DNA from: Methylobacterium thuringiense
GTDB lineage: Bacteria > Pseudomonadota > Alphaproteobacteria > Rhizobiales > Beijerinckiaceae
Length of the DNA: 64,000 nt
Assembly (NCBI RefSeq): GCF_022179645.1
Contig: NZ_BPRA01000005.1
Location: 62,001 to 126,000 of the forward strand
Direction of reading: 5' to 3'
This document shows, one piece after another, positions 1-11,257 of this stretch. Under the pieces are notes generated by a model. That model was not told where the DNA came from. It searched no databases and was given only the letters and a program-made list of their open reading frames with translations. Position 1 is the stretch's first letter; every line of letters starts with the position of its first letter. Made by a program: the position numbers and the translations under genes.

Positions 1-926
1 TCGGTCGCGGCGATCCGGGCGGCGGAGAGGGCATGGGTGGCGTCGCCGAAGATGAAGACGCGCTTGCCCGTGAGGTAGGTCGAGTCGACCGAGCGCGAGT
101 ACCAGGGCAGCCGCGAGGGCGCGCCGGCGAGCACCGGTGCCGGATCGACGCCGGCCAGTTTCGCGACCGCCTCGACGAAGCGCTCGGTGGCTTTCACGCC
201 GATCGGGACGATATCGACGAAGGGCTGCTTGTGGGTCTTCTCGAGGTATTGCGCAGCGGCTTTGGCGATCTCGGGATACATCACGACGTTGAAATCCGCC
301 GCGCTCAGCGTGCCGAGATCGGCCGGGGTGGCGCCCATCGGGGCGACCACGTTCACGTCGATGCCGAGTGCACCGAGGAGTTTGCGGATCTCGACGATGT
401 CGTCGCGGTGGCGGAAGCCGAGGGCGGTGGGGCCGAGGATGTTGCAGATCGGCCGGCGGTTTTCACGGGGCGCGCGCTCGACCGGCTGATTGGCGAGAGC
501 CCGGACCAACCGATAGAAAGTCTCGGAGGCGCCCCAGTTTTCCTTCTTCTGGTAGGCCGGTAGCTCCAGCGGGATCACCGGGATCGGCAGGGCCAGCGCC
601 TTGGCGAGGCCGCCCGGATCGTCCTGGATCAGCTCCGCCGTGCAGGACGCGCCGACGATCATCGCCTGCGGCTGGAAGCGCTCGTAGGCTTTCGCGACGG
701 CGTTCTTAAAGATCTCGGCGGTGTCGCGGCCGAGGTCCTGAGCCTGGAAGGTGGTGTAGGTGACGGGCGGGCGGGCATCGCGCCGCTCGATCATCGTGAA
801 GAGCAGGTCGGCGTAGGTGTCGCCCTGAGGCGCGTGCAGCACGTAGTGCAGGCCCTTCATCGCCGTGGCGATGCGCATCGCGCCGATATGGGGAGGCCCC
901 TCGTAGGTCCAGACGGTGAGCTGCAT
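1..926 (-). CDS. bchB: BchB, dark-operative protochlorophyllide reductase subunit B (partial)
   Basis: Subunit B of the nitrogenase-like, light-independent protochlorophyllide reductase (BchLNB), which reduces ring D of protochlorophyllide. The first 308 residues are in the window and the C-terminus lies beyond position 1. The start [16 protein letters not shown] is the classic BchB beginning. Asp36 (in [10 protein letters not shown]) matches the aspartate known in the family to ligate the [4Fe-4S] cluster together with three BchN cysteines. Asp281 in SRSVDSTY is the likely counterpart of the catalytic proton-donor aspartate (inference). It lies downstream of bchN, separated by about 100 bases that hold an inverted repeat. 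Confidence 0.96.
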   Translation of the reverse strand, partial: MQLTVWTYEGPPHIGAMRIATAMKGLHYVLHAPQGDTYADLLFTMIERRDARPPVTYTTFQAQDLGRDTAEIFKNAVAKAYERFQPQAMIVGASCTAELIQDDPGGLAKALALPIPVIPLELPAYQKKENWGASETFYRLVRALANQPVERAPRENRRPICNILGPTALGFRHRDDIVEIRKLLGALGIDVNVVAPMGATPADLGTLSAADFNVVMYPEIAKAAAQYLEKTHKQPFVDIVPIGVKATERFVEAVAKLAGVDPAPVLAGAPSRLPWYSRSVDSTYLTGKRVFIFGDATHALSAARIAAT

Positions 927-990
927 CAGGAGCGCTCCCCACCGAAGTGGACGCCGGTTCGGCGCAAGGGAGCGCGACCGCCCTGGAAGC

Positions 991-1028
991 TGAGATCATG
1001 CATGATTGCGCAGCGATTAGGCATGATC

Positions 1029-1031
<3 letters not shown>
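991..1031 (-). repeat. Inverted repeat between bchN and bchB
   Basis: Perfect 11-base arms (TGAGATCATGC at 991-1001 and its complement at 1021-1031) enclose 19 bases. The right arm includes the bchN stop codon. A nested 12-base palindrome, ATCATGCATGAT (994-1005), could form a competing structure. There is no T-run, so it is more likely an mRNA-stability or processing hairpin than a terminator (inference). Confidence 0.7.
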
Positions 1032-2936
<1,905 letters not shown>

Positions 2937-3075
2937 TGCGTTTTCGTCTTTGTTGGAATTCTACCATTGCCAAGAAGCCGGTCTCGGCTATCGTAGGATG
3001 AATTAAAGTGGGAACAACCTGAAGTCGCTTGCCGACCCAGACGTCCAGCCGAGCCGCACGGAATGGGAGACGCAG

Positions 3076-3966
3076 ATGGGCGCCTGGAGGCATTACGGAC
3101 GAGGCTTCGAGCCCGCCGCCGCGCCACCCGAGTGCGGCTCCGTGCCGTCGCACAGCCCGAGTCGCGCCCCCGACACCGCCAAGCATGACGGCTTCTCCCT
3201 TCAGGGCGATCTGGCGCGAATCATCGAAGGCGAGATCCTTCCCCGGTTGATGCTCGCGCATCGCGAGGCCGCCGAGCCCACGCGGCTGATGGTCGAGCGG
3301 CGTCCGTCCCAGGATCAGATCGCGCAATTCAGCGCGTTGCTGCTTGATCCCGCTGCCGACGACATCACCGAGCATGTCCTTGCGCTGCTCGACGAGGGGC
3401 TTTCCCTCGACAGCCTCCTCTTGGACCTGCTCGCCCCCGCGGCGCGCCACCTCGGCGAGTTGTGGGAGGAGGACGAATGCGACTTCCTCGACGTCACCGT
3501 CGCGATCGGGCGGCTCCATGCCGTGACGCGCGAACTGTGCTCGCAGATGGAAGGCGAATCGGGACGCGGCAACGGGCGCAGCATCCTGCTGCTGCCGTGT
3601 CCCGGCGAAACGCACATCTTTTGCCTGTCTATCGTCGCGAGCTTCTTCCGGGAGGCGGGCTGGGAGGTCACGACGACGGGGGCGGATCCCGGCTTCGATC
3701 TCGTCGAACTCGTGCGGGCCGAGTGGTTCGACGTCATCGGCCTAACGCTCTCCTACGACGTTCTGCTTCCGGCCCTGACGCAGGCCGTGCGCGACCTGCG
3801 CAAGGCCTCCTGCAATCGCCAGGTCCGCGTGATGGTCGGCGGACCCCTTTTCGTTCGCCACCCCGAGCAGGTTCGTCTCGCCGGCGCCGACGCGATGGCG
3901 AGCGACGGGAAAATCGCCCCTGGTATCGCCGAAAGCTTGCTTGAAAAGCGGGCGCAAGCCTGCTGA
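3076..3966 (+). CDS. ppaA: PpaA/AerR-type cobalamin-binding photosynthesis regulator
   Basis: Antirepressor partner of PpsR/CrtJ that senses light or redox through bound B12 in purple bacteria. The 296 residues contain an N-terminal helical part (about 40-160, with EDECDFLDVTVAIGRLHA) and a C-terminal B12-binding Rossmann domain. GETHIFCL (177-184) places His180 as the likely cobalt ligand; Cys183 sits where the usual ExHxxG motif has Gly. It is followed 26 bases later by ppsR, the usual pairing. The N-terminal 35 residues are poorly defined, so a later start is possible. Confidence 0.9.
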   Translation: MGAWRHYGRGFEPAAAPPECGSVPSHSPSRAPDTAKHDGFSLQGDLARIIEGEILPRLMLAHREAAEPTRLMVERRPSQDQIAQFSALLLDPAADDITEHVLALLDEGLSLDSLLLDLLAPAARHLGELWEEDECDFLDVTVAIGRLHAVTRELCSQMEGESGRGNGRSILLLPCPGETHIFCLSIVASFFREAGWEVTTTGADPGFDLVELVRAEWFDVIGLTLSYDVLLPALTQAVRDLRKASCNRQVRVMVGGPLFVRHPEQVRLAGADAMASDGKIAPGIAESLLEKRAQAC

Positions 3967-3992
3967 AAGGACCCGCTTTACTCTGTAACGAA

Positions 3993-5447
3993 GTGGTGAA
4001 CTTGACCTCGCTGGCGAGACCTATCCCGCATCGCCCCTCCGCGGCGTTGCAGCAGGCGGCCGGTCTCCTCGATGGCGAGGCGACCGGGATCCTGATTGCT
4101 GCCACCACGGACCTGTCGCTCGTGGTGGACGAGGACGGGATCATCCGCGACGCAGCCTTCAGCGGCGACGATCTCGGCTCCGAGGGCGTGGAGACGTGGC
4201 TCGGGCGCCCCTGGATCGACACGGTGACGATCGAGAGCCGGCCGAAGATCGATGCGCTCCTGCGCGATGCCGCGCCGGGCGCGATCACCCGCTGGCGGCA
4301 GGTCAATCATCCCTCGCCGCGCGGTATCGACCTGCCGGTCCGCTACTCGACGATGCGCCCGAAGATCGGCGGTCCCGTCATCGTGCTCGGACGCGACCTG
4401 CGTTCCGTCGCCGCGCTCCAGCGCCGGCTGACCGAGACGCAGCAGGCGCTGGAGCGCGACTACGTCCGCCTTCGCGCCGCCGAGACCCGCTACAAGCTGC
4501 TGTTCCAGCTTTCGGGCGAGCCGGTGCTCGTGGTCGACGCGGGCACGCGGCGGGTGACCGAGGTCAATCCCGCCGCGGCCCGGCGGCTCGGCCGGCCGCA
4601 GAAGCGGGTGATGGGCCAGGATGTCGTCGAGCTGTTCGACCCGTCGAGCGCGCGCGACCTGCAGGTCCTGTTCGCGGGTCTGCGCGTGACGGGACAGGCC
4701 GCCGACCTACAGGGCCGCCTGGCTGGCGGACGTGGCGAGACCCGCATCTCCGCCTCGTTGTTCCGCGGAGAGACTGCGACGAGCGTGCTCCTGCGGCTCT
4801 CCCCGGAGCCGGCGCAGCTCGAGGTTGCCCATCACGGCACGGCCAACGCCCTCGGCGTGATCGCGAAGCTGCCCGAGGGCTTCGTCGTCACTGATACCGC
4901 TCGCCGCATCCTGACGGCCAACCCCGCCTTCCTCGACCTCGCCCAGCTCGCCACCGAGGAGCAGGTGCGCGGAGAGCCGCTGGAACGCTGGCTCGGCCGC
5001 GAGGAGACCGAGGCCCAGGCCTTGTTCGCGACGCTGCAGGAGCACGGCGCGGTGCGCCATTTCGCGACGGCCCTGCGCGGCAGCTACGGCTCCTCGGAGG
5101 AGGTGGAGGTCGCGGCCGTCTCGGTGAGCGGGGGCGAGCAGCCCTGCTTCGGCTTCACAATCCGCTCGATGCCGCGCCGTCCGAATGCGGCGGCGTCCAC
5201 GGGCGGCGGCCTGCCTCGCTCGGTCGAGCAGATGACCGAACTGGTCGGGCGCGTCTCGATGAAGACGCTCGTGCGCGAGACCACCGACCTGATCGAGAAG
5301 CTCTGCATCGAGGCGGCTCTGCGCATCACCCGCGACAACCGCGCCTCGGCGGCCGAGATGCTCGGCCTGAGCCGGCAGGGGCTCTACGCCAAGATGCGCC
5401 GCTACGGCATCGGCGACCTCGACTCACACGATAGTGAACTCAACTGA
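3993..5447 (+). CDS. ppsR: PpsR/CrtJ transcriptional repressor of photosynthesis genes
   Basis: Redox- and light-linked repressor that binds TGT-N12-ACA sites ahead of bch, crt and puc genes. The 484 residues are of typical length: PAS-like regions around 35-130, 155-260 and 285-390, then a Fis-type helix-turn-helix at the C-terminus (ASAAEMLGLSRQGLYAKMRR). A cysteine just before the HTH (EKLCIEAAL) matches the redox cysteine of Rhodobacter PpsR. GTG start at 3993; a second GTG follows immediately, and no strong Shine-Dalgarno is visible, suggesting coupling to ppaA. Confidence 0.95.
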   Translation: MVNLTSLARPIPHRPSAALQQAAGLLDGEATGILIAATTDLSLVVDEDGIIRDAAFSGDDLGSEGVETWLGRPWIDTVTIESRPKIDALLRDAAPGAITRWRQVNHPSPRGIDLPVRYSTMRPKIGGPVIVLGRDLRSVAALQRRLTETQQALERDYVRLRAAETRYKLLFQLSGEPVLVVDAGTRRVTEVNPAAARRLGRPQKRVMGQDVVELFDPSSARDLQVLFAGLRVTGQAADLQGRLAGGRGETRISASLFRGETATSVLLRLSPEPAQLEVAHHGTANALGVIAKLPEGFVVTDTARRILTANPAFLDLAQLATEEQVRGEPLERWLGREETEAQALFATLQEHGAVRHFATALRGSYGSSEEVEVAAVSVSGGEQPCFGFTIRSMPRRPNAAASTGGGLPRSVEQMTELVGRVSMKTLVRETTDLIEKLCIEAALRITRDNRASAAEMLGLSRQGLYAKMRRYGIGDLDSHDSELN

Positions 5448-5505
5448 TCGGCATTATCCTGCGGAAAATCTGCGGATGGGCTGGCGCCGATCGCGGCGCA
5501 CAGGT

Positions 5506-5553
5506 TGTTTGTGTAAACAAAACTTGACACCTGGGCCGCCGGAAATCTAGCCT
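5506..5553 (+). promoter_or_regulatory. Predicted bch2 promoter overlapped by a perfect PpsR site
   Basis: TTGACA (5524-5529), an 18-base spacer and TAGCCT (5548-5553) form a promoter. TGT (5512-5514) and ACA (5527-5529) are exactly 12 bases apart, a full PpsR/CrtJ consensus whose ACA lies inside the -35 box. An adjacent TGT-N8-ACA (5506-5519) sits within the perfect inverted repeat TTGTTT-N4-AAACAA (5505-5520). Confidence 0.65.
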
Positions 5554-5666
5554 CGGATCATGCAAACGCCCCCTCCGAGCGCCGTCGCCGCGTGTCTCAG
5601 GTTGCCGAGCGGGCGTGCTCAGGTCCGGGCCTGCCGCTGCCCCACGGCCATCACAGGCGCTCTGCG

Positions 5667-7019
5667 ATGACCCCTCTGTCGTTCTCCTGGTTTCAGATCG
5701 TCCGGCTCGGCCTCGTCCAGACGGCGCTCGGCGCGGTGGTCGTGCTGATGACCTCGACCATCAACCGCGTGATGGTGGTGGAGCTGGCGCTGCCGGCCAT
5801 GGTGCCCGGCGCCCTTGTCGCCCTGCATTACGCGGTGCAGATCCTGCGCCCGCGCTGGGGCTACGGCTCCGACAGAGGCGGCCGCCGCACGCCCTGGATC
5901 GTCGGCGGCATGGCGGCTTTGGCGCTGGGCGGCTTCGGCGCGGCCGCTGCCACGGCGCTCTGCGAAACCGACGTCGCGGCCGGGCTCGCGCTCGCGGTGC
6001 TCTCCTTCCTGGCGGTCGGCATGGGCGCGGGCGCCGCCGGCACCTCGCTGCTCGTGCTTCTCGCCACCGGCGTCGACGACCGCCGCCGGGGCGCCGCCGC
6101 CACCGTCGTCTGGGTGATGATGATCGTCGGCTTCGCGGTGACCGCACCGCTCGCCGGCCATTTCCTCGATCCGTTCTCGGGCGCGCGGCTGATGGCGGTG
6201 TCCGGTACCGTCTCCGTCATCGCCTTCCTCGTCGCCGTGCTGGCCGTCACCGGGATCGAGCCCCCGCGTTCAGTCGCGGCATCCGCGAACGCGAAGACCG
6301 GCAAGAACTTCATGGAGGTGCTGGCGCGGGTCTGGGCCGAGCCGATCTCGCGGCGTTTCACGGTGTTCATCTTCGTGTCGATGCTGGCCTACAGCGCGCA
6401 GGAACTGATCCTCGAACCCTATGCCGGCCTGATCTTCGAGATGACGCCGGGCGCGACCACCAAGCTCTCAGGGCTCCAGCATGGCGGCGTGCTCGCCGGG
6501 ATGCTGCTGGTAGCCGGCATCACCATGGGCATCGGCGGCCCGGTCTTCGGCTCGCTGAAGCTCTGGACGGCAATCGGCTGCCTCGGTTCGGCCGTGGCGC
6601 TCGGCGCCATCGCGGCCGGCGGACCCGTCGGCGCGGCCTTTCCCCTGCGGCAGGCGGTGTTCGCCCTTGGGCTTTCGAACGGCGTCTACGCGGTCGCCGC
6701 GATCGGATCGATGATGGGGCTCGCGGGCCAGGGCGGCGAGGCCGAGCGCGGCACCCGCATGGGCGTCTGGGGCGCGGCCCAGGGCATCGCCTTCGGGGCC
6801 GGCGGCTTCCTCGGCACGGCGGCCGTGGACTTCGCCCGGCTCGTCACCACCGATCCGACCTACGCCTACGCCTCGGTCTTCGCCGGCGAGGCCGTGCTCT
6901 TCGTCGGCGCCGCGATCATCGCGATGCGGATCGAGCACGCCCCGGCCACGGCGCGACGCGCCAACCCGCTGACGCAGGCGGCGACCTTTCAGCTCGATCC
7001 CGGTTTTGAGGCGAGGTAG
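5667..7019 (+). CDS. bch2: PucC-family (Bch2/LhaA-type) major facilitator protein
   Basis: Polytopic inner-membrane protein of the PucC/LhaA/Bch2 group, thought to handle pigments or assemble antenna complexes. 450 residues with about 12 hydrophobic segments; the beginning SFSWFQIVRLGLVQTALGAV and the RPRWGYGSDRGGRRTPW loop are characteristic. I chose ATG 5667 over an upstream GTG (5592) because family proteins begin at this point. It heads a rightward run with bchP and tspO, under a promoter with a PpsR site. Confidence 0.9.
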   Translation: MTPLSFSWFQIVRLGLVQTALGAVVVLMTSTINRVMVVELALPAMVPGALVALHYAVQILRPRWGYGSDRGGRRTPWIVGGMAALALGGFGAAAATALCETDVAAGLALAVLSFLAVGMGAGAAGTSLLVLLATGVDDRRRGAAATVVWVMMIVGFAVTAPLAGHFLDPFSGARLMAVSGTVSVIAFLVAVLAVTGIEPPRSVAASANAKTGKNFMEVLARVWAEPISRRFTVFIFVSMLAYSAQELILEPYAGLIFEMTPGATTKLSGLQHGGVLAGMLLVAGITMGIGGPVFGSLKLWTAIGCLGSAVALGAIAAGGPVGAAFPLRQAVFALGLSNGVYAVAAIGSMMGLAGQGGEAERGTRMGVWGAAQGIAFGAGGFLGTAAVDFARLVTTDPTYAYASVFAGEAVLFVGAAIIAMRIEHAPATARRANPLTQAATFQLDPGFEAR

Positions 7020-7024
7020 CTCCT

Positions 7025-8233
7025 ATGTCCGAGTCTCCTGTCGATCTTGAAGTCTTCGACGTCGTCGTGGTCGGAGGTGGTCCCTCCGGCGCCACCGCGG
7101 CCACCGACCTCGCGCGGGCGGGGCGCCGCGTGCTGCTTCTCGACAAACCGGGCCGGATCAAGCCCTGCGGCGGCGCGATCCCGCCGCGCCTGATCCGCGA
7201 TTTCGCGATCCCCGACGACCTCATCGTCGCCCGCGTCCGCTCAGCCCGGATGATCTCGCCCAAGGACAAGCGCGTCGACATGCCGATCGGCGAAGGCTTC
7301 GTCGGCATGGTCGACCGCGAGCATTTCGACCCCTGGCTGCGCAACCGCGCCGCGCTGGCCGGCGCCGAATTGCGCGAGGCCTCCTACGACCGCATCCTTC
7401 GCGATGGGCAGGGAGCGACCATCGTCCACTACACGACCGGCAAGGGGAGCGACCTCGCCCGTCACTCCGTCCGCACCCGCCTCGTCATCGGCGCCGACGG
7501 GGCGACCTCCCCGGTCGGCCGCGCCGAGATCCCCGGCCACGACCGGATGAAGTCGGTCTTCGCCTATCACGAGATCGTCAGGCGCCCCGCCGACGGCAGC
7601 GGCGACTACGAGGCGACGCGCTGCGACGTCTACTACCAGGGCAAGCACTCGCCGGACTTCTATTCCTGGGTGTTTCCGCACGGCGAGACCATCAGCGTCG
7701 GCACCGGCTCGGCCCACAAGGGCTTTTCCCTGCGCTCCTCGATCCGGGCCTTGCGCGAGGCCAGCGGCCTCGATGCCGGCGAGACCGTGCGACGCGAGGG
7801 CGCGCCGATTCCGCTGAAGCCCCTCAAGCGCTGGGACAACGGCCGCGACGTCTTGCTCGCGGGGGACGCCGCCGGCGTCGTCGCCCCGGCCTCGGGCGAA
7901 GGCATCTACTACGCCATGCTCGGCGGGCGCCTCTCGGCGGAAGCCGCCGACGTCTTCCTGCGGACCGGCGATCCCCGCTCGCTCGCCCTGGCGCGCCGCC
8001 GCTTCATGAAGCTGCACGGCCGCGTCTTCATGATCCTCGGCATGATGCAGTGGTTCTGGTACCGCAACGACGGCTTGCGCGAGCGCTTCGTCTCGATCTG
8101 CCGCGACAAGGACGTCCAGCAGCTCACCTGGGACAGTTACATGAACAAGGAGCTGGTCCGGAAGAAGCCGGTCGCGCACATGAAAATCTTCTTCAAGGAC
8201 CTCGCGCACCTGTTCCGCTGGGTCTCTCCGTGA
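7025..8233 (+). CDS. bchP: BchP, geranylgeranyl reductase
   Basis: Flavoprotein that reduces the geranylgeranyl tail of bacteriochlorophyll to phytyl. 402 residues. FAD motif GGGPSG at 17-22, the family signature KPCGGAIPPRL near 47-57, and the second FAD-contact motif LLAGDAAGVVAPASGEGIYYA in the C-terminal half. The start lies 5 bases after the bch2 stop, so the genes are cotranscribed. The stop overlaps the tspO start. Confidence 0.96.
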   Translation: MSESPVDLEVFDVVVVGGGPSGATAATDLARAGRRVLLLDKPGRIKPCGGAIPPRLIRDFAIPDDLIVARVRSARMISPKDKRVDMPIGEGFVGMVDREHFDPWLRNRAALAGAELREASYDRILRDGQGATIVHYTTGKGSDLARHSVRTRLVIGADGATSPVGRAEIPGHDRMKSVFAYHEIVRRPADGSGDYEATRCDVYYQGKHSPDFYSWVFPHGETISVGTGSAHKGFSLRSSIRALREASGLDAGETVRREGAPIPLKPLKRWDNGRDVLLAGDAAGVVAPASGEGIYYAMLGGRLSAEAADVFLRTGDPRSLALARRRFMKLHGRVFMILGMMQWFWYRNDGLRERFVSICRDKDVQQLTWDSYMNKELVRKKPVAHMKIFFKDLAHLFRWVSP

Positions 8234-8727
8234 CGGCACTCCTCGGGGACGGCTGGGTCCCTCCCCTGGTCGCAGCGATCGTGGCGGTGCTCGTCGCAGT
8301 CGCGGGCGCCGTCGCGACGACGACGGACGCGTGGTACGGCGGGCTGCGCAAGCCCGCATGGAAGCCGCCGGACTGGGCCTTCGGCCCGGTCTGGACCGTG
8401 ATCTTCGCGCTCACGGCCACGGCCGGCGTGCTCGCCTGGAACGGCGATCCGAGCCCTGTCGCCCGCGGCGCCCTGATCGCGGCCTACGGCGTCAACATCG
8501 TGCTGAACATCGCCTGGAGCGTGATCTTCTTCCGGATGCGGCGGCCGGACCTCGCGCTGGTCGAGGTCGTTCTGCTCTGGCTCTCGATCCTCGCCCTGGT
8601 GCTCGTGACCGGCCGCGTCACGCTCGTGGCGGCGCTCCTGAACCTGCCCTATCTCGGCTGGGTCAGCGTCGCGACCTTCCTCAACCTGCGGATCGTGCAG
8701 CTCAATCCGCGCCTGCGGGAGGCCTGA
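8230..8727 (+). CDS. tspO: TspO/MBR tryptophan-rich sensory protein
   Basis: Outer-membrane or membrane tetrapyrrole-binding protein; in Rhodobacter TspO tunes photosynthesis gene expression by affecting porphyrin intermediates. 165 residues with five hydrophobic segments and the family signature WYGGLRKPAWKPPDWAFGPV. The GTG start overlaps the bchP stop (GTGA), which fixes the start and indicates translational coupling. Its place in the bch operon supports the regulatory role. Confidence 0.93.
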   Translation: MTALLGDGWVPPLVAAIVAVLVAVAGAVATTTDAWYGGLRKPAWKPPDWAFGPVWTVIFALTATAGVLAWNGDPSPVARGALIAAYGVNIVLNIAWSVIFFRMRRPDLALVEVVLLWLSILALVLVTGRVTLVAALLNLPYLGWVSVATFLNLRIVQLNPRLREA

Positions 8728-8731
8728 ACCG

Positions 8732-9103
8732 ATGCCCGAGCTCTTTGCCAGCGGCCGCATCGTCGACGGCATCCTCGTGCTCGTCGCCCTCGAGGCCGTC
8801 GCGCTGCTGGTCTGGCGCTGGCGGCGCGGACGCGGCCCCTCGCCGCTCGCCTTGATCGGCAACCTCGCCTCCGGCGCGTCGCTGATGCTGGCGGTACGCG
8901 CGGCGCTCACCGGTGCCGACTGGACGGTGATCGCCGGGTTTCTGCTGGCATCGCTCGTCGCGCACCTCACGGACCTGTGTCTCAGGTTACGGGATGAACA
9001 GCCGGAGGCGCTTCGTCGCAGATCACAGTCGAGCGAGCCGGGAACATCGCCCGAGACAGCAGCGTTCACCGCCCGGACCCAGCCTGGAATGATTTCACCT
9101 TAA
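8732..9103 (+). CDS. Small membrane protein of unknown function
   Basis: 123 residues, not recognised. Two to three hydrophobic segments (about 9-28, 40-58, 66-84) are followed by a polar tail of about 35 residues. The ATG follows the tspO stop by 4 bases, so it is the last gene of the bch2-bchP-tspO run. Co-expression with pigment genes is the only functional hint. Confidence 0.75.
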   Translation: MPELFASGRIVDGILVLVALEAVALLVWRWRRGRGPSPLALIGNLASGASLMLAVRAALTGADWTVIAGFLLASLVAHLTDLCLRLRDEQPEALRRRSQSSEPGTSPETAAFTARTQPGMISP

Positions 9104-9131
9104 ATCTGCCCGGCACACGGAGACGCGCTTC

Positions 9132-10730
9132 ATGGCCCATCGCACCGCGCTCGCATTCGGATTGCTGATCGGTGCCGGCCTCTTCGCTCCTCCCCCCGCC
9201 TCCGCCCAGGGCGCTGAAACGGATCCGGTGAAGCGCGGCGCGTATCTCGCCACCGCCGGTGACTGCGTCGCCTGCCACACCGCCCCCGGCGGCAAGCCGT
9301 TCGCCGGCAATTACCCGCTCAACACGCCGATCGGCGTGATCATGACCCCGAACCTCACCCCGGACAAGGAAACCGGCCTCGGCAACTGGACCGAGGAGGA
9401 CTTCGAGAAGTCGTTCCGGCACGGCATCGGCAAGGACGGCAAGTACCTGTACCCGGCCTTTCCCTTCGGCTGGTACACCAAGGTCACGAGCGACGACACC
9501 AAGGCGATCTTCGCATATCTGAAGTCGTTGCCGGCGGTGAACGAGAAGAAGAAGGACAACGGGATCGACTTCCCGTTCAACATTCGCTCCGCGCTGATCA
9601 CATGGCGGACGGCCTTTTTCAAGGAAGGTGAGTTCAGGCCCGACCCGAACGCCAGCGCCGAGGTGAACCGCGGGGGATACTTGGTCGAAGGTCTCGGCCA
9701 TTGCGGCATGTGCCACAACGAGAACAAGCTCGTCGGCAATTCGAGCCTCGCGGGCAAGCTCGGCGGCGGCGTCATCGACGGCTGGTACGCGCCGAACATC
9801 ACCCCCGATGACCAGCAGGGCATCGGCGCCTGGACCGACGAAGAGGTCGTGTCCTACCTCAAGACCGGCACCGCTCCCGGCAACCACCCCGGCGTCGCCG
9901 CCGGGCCGATGCGCCAGACCATCGACGAGTCCCTCTCCAAGATGACCGATGCCGACCTGAAGGCGATCGTCGCCTATCTGCGCTCGGTGCCCGCCAAGAA
10001 GACCTTCAAGCAGCAGGAGTTGCAGGCATACAACCAGCCCGGCGCGCCCGGCGGCGAGACCTACCTGACCTACTGCTCCTCCTGCCACCGGCCGGACGGC
10101 AAGGGTGTCGAGGGGGCGATCCCGGCGCTCGCAGGCAACAGCTCGGTCCAGACCAAGGGGCCGGAATCGGTTTTGCGCGTGATCTACGGTGGGCTTGCCG
10201 CCCAAAATGGCTACGCGCCGATGCCGGCGATCGGCCAGGAGATGACCGAGCAGCAGGTCAAGGAGGTCACCGACTACGTCCGCAACTCCTGGGGCAACAG
10301 CGCTCCGGTCATGAATGCGGGATCTGCCGTCTCGACGGCGAAGGAGGCGACGAAGACGATGCTGGCCGGCACCGCGCCCTGCGCCGAGATCGCCCCGGAC
10401 AAGCTCAAGACAGCCTTCGACGAGGCCGGCGTCGCCGACGCCCTGAAGGGTATCTCGCAGACCGACTTCGTGCCGCGTCTCTCCCAGATCGTGCCGAAGG
10501 TAAAGGCCGCCGCGACCGGCGCCAGCGACGACGACATCGTCAACGGCCTGCAGGCCGCCTTCTGCCGGGCCGGGACGGCCGCCGGCCAGCAGGACAAGCC
10601 GGGCTGGACCGCGATCCTCGGCTCCTTCGGCAGCGTCGCCTACAGCCAAGTGCGCCACCCCGAGAAGCAGGCCAGCGCCAAGCCCGGCGCACCGCCGGCC
10701 TCGGACATGAGCGCACCGAGCCGGAACTGA
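9132..10730 (+). CDS. Triheme cytochrome c, dehydrogenase cytochrome-subunit type
   Basis: Periplasmic c-type cytochrome. Signal peptide about 1-25 (ends PASAQ). Three heme motifs: CVACH (45-49), CGMCH (191-195) and CSSCH (315-319), the pattern of cytochrome subunits of membrane-bound alcohol/gluconate dehydrogenases, which pass electrons to quinone. No dehydrogenase large subunit is adjacent. A C-terminal region of about 120 residues after the third domain carries two further cysteines outside heme motifs. The gene stands alone after the photosynthesis block. Confidence 0.9.
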   Translation: MAHRTALAFGLLIGAGLFAPPPASAQGAETDPVKRGAYLATAGDCVACHTAPGGKPFAGNYPLNTPIGVIMTPNLTPDKETGLGNWTEEDFEKSFRHGIGKDGKYLYPAFPFGWYTKVTSDDTKAIFAYLKSLPAVNEKKKDNGIDFPFNIRSALITWRTAFFKEGEFRPDPNASAEVNRGGYLVEGLGHCGMCHNENKLVGNSSLAGKLGGGVIDGWYAPNITPDDQQGIGAWTDEEVVSYLKTGTAPGNHPGVAAGPMRQTIDESLSKMTDADLKAIVAYLRSVPAKKTFKQQELQAYNQPGAPGGETYLTYCSSCHRPDGKGVEGAIPALAGNSSVQTKGPESVLRVIYGGLAAQNGYAPMPAIGQEMTEQQVKEVTDYVRNSWGNSAPVMNAGSAVSTAKEATKTMLAGTAPCAEIAPDKLKTAFDEAGVADALKGISQTDFVPRLSQIVPKVKAAATGASDDDIVNGLQAAFCRAGTAAGQQDKPGWTAILGSFGSVAYSQVRHPEKQASAKPGAPPASDMSAPSRN

Positions 10731-10744
10731 CCCGGACTAACGGT

Positions 10745-11044
10745 TCAGGTCAGCCGGAGCCGGGCGAAGTCGAGTTCGGTCTCGACCGACCTCAGGAGAT
10801 AATCCAGGGCGTTGGCGTCGAGCCCGGCCTCCTTGAGGCGCTTGCGCAACTCGGCCGTCTCCGCCGCCGGATCCTTGGAGGGCCGCTTCGCCGGCATCAG
10901 GCGCCTCAGCATCGGGCTCATCAGCGCATCGCGATCGTAGCCGCGATGCGCAGCAAGACGGCGAATGCGCCCGATCAGGGCGTCGAAATCCTGGTCGGCG
11001 GCCCGATAGCCGGCGGCCGGTGACCGCCGAGGTCGCAAAAGCAT
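10745..11044 (-). CDS. Small RecX-like/helical protein of unknown function
   Basis: 99 residues, rich in Arg and Leu, predicted all-helical. Not recognised. The C-terminal part (LRKRLKEAGLDANALDYLLRSVE) has the look of a regulatory or nucleic-acid-associated helical bundle, but this is only an impression. ATG at 11044, convergent with the cytochrome gene and just downstream of tRNA-Val on the same strand. Confidence 0.55.
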   Translation of the reverse strand: MLLRPRRSPAAGYRAADQDFDALIGRIRRLAAHRGYDRDALMSPMLRRLMPAKRPSKDPAAETAELRKRLKEAGLDANALDYLLRSVETELDFARLRLT

Positions 11045-11123
11045 GGTGCAGGGCTCCGTCCGATCCTCCGCAACCCTACCGCGTAACCGTCTAGATTTCG
11101 TTCCAGCCCGTTGTGAGCCGGCA

Positions 11124-11199
11124 TGGTGGGCGGTGACGGGCTCGAACCGCCGACCCTCTCCGTGTAAAGGAGACGCTCTACCAACTGAGCTAACCGCCC
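11124..11199 (-). tRNA. tRNA-Val (anticodon TAC)
   Basis: A 76-base cloverleaf including encoded CCA. Acceptor GGGCGGT pairs with ACCGCCC; D-loop TAGCTCAGTTGGTAGAGC; anticodon loop TTTACAC gives TAC; T-arm GGTTCGAGCC. Confidence 0.97.
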
Positions 11200-11257
11200 G
11201 GGCAACGGCCGGGAGCGTTACGGAAAGCGCCCGGGTTTCGCAAGCGTCGCGGGCGGT

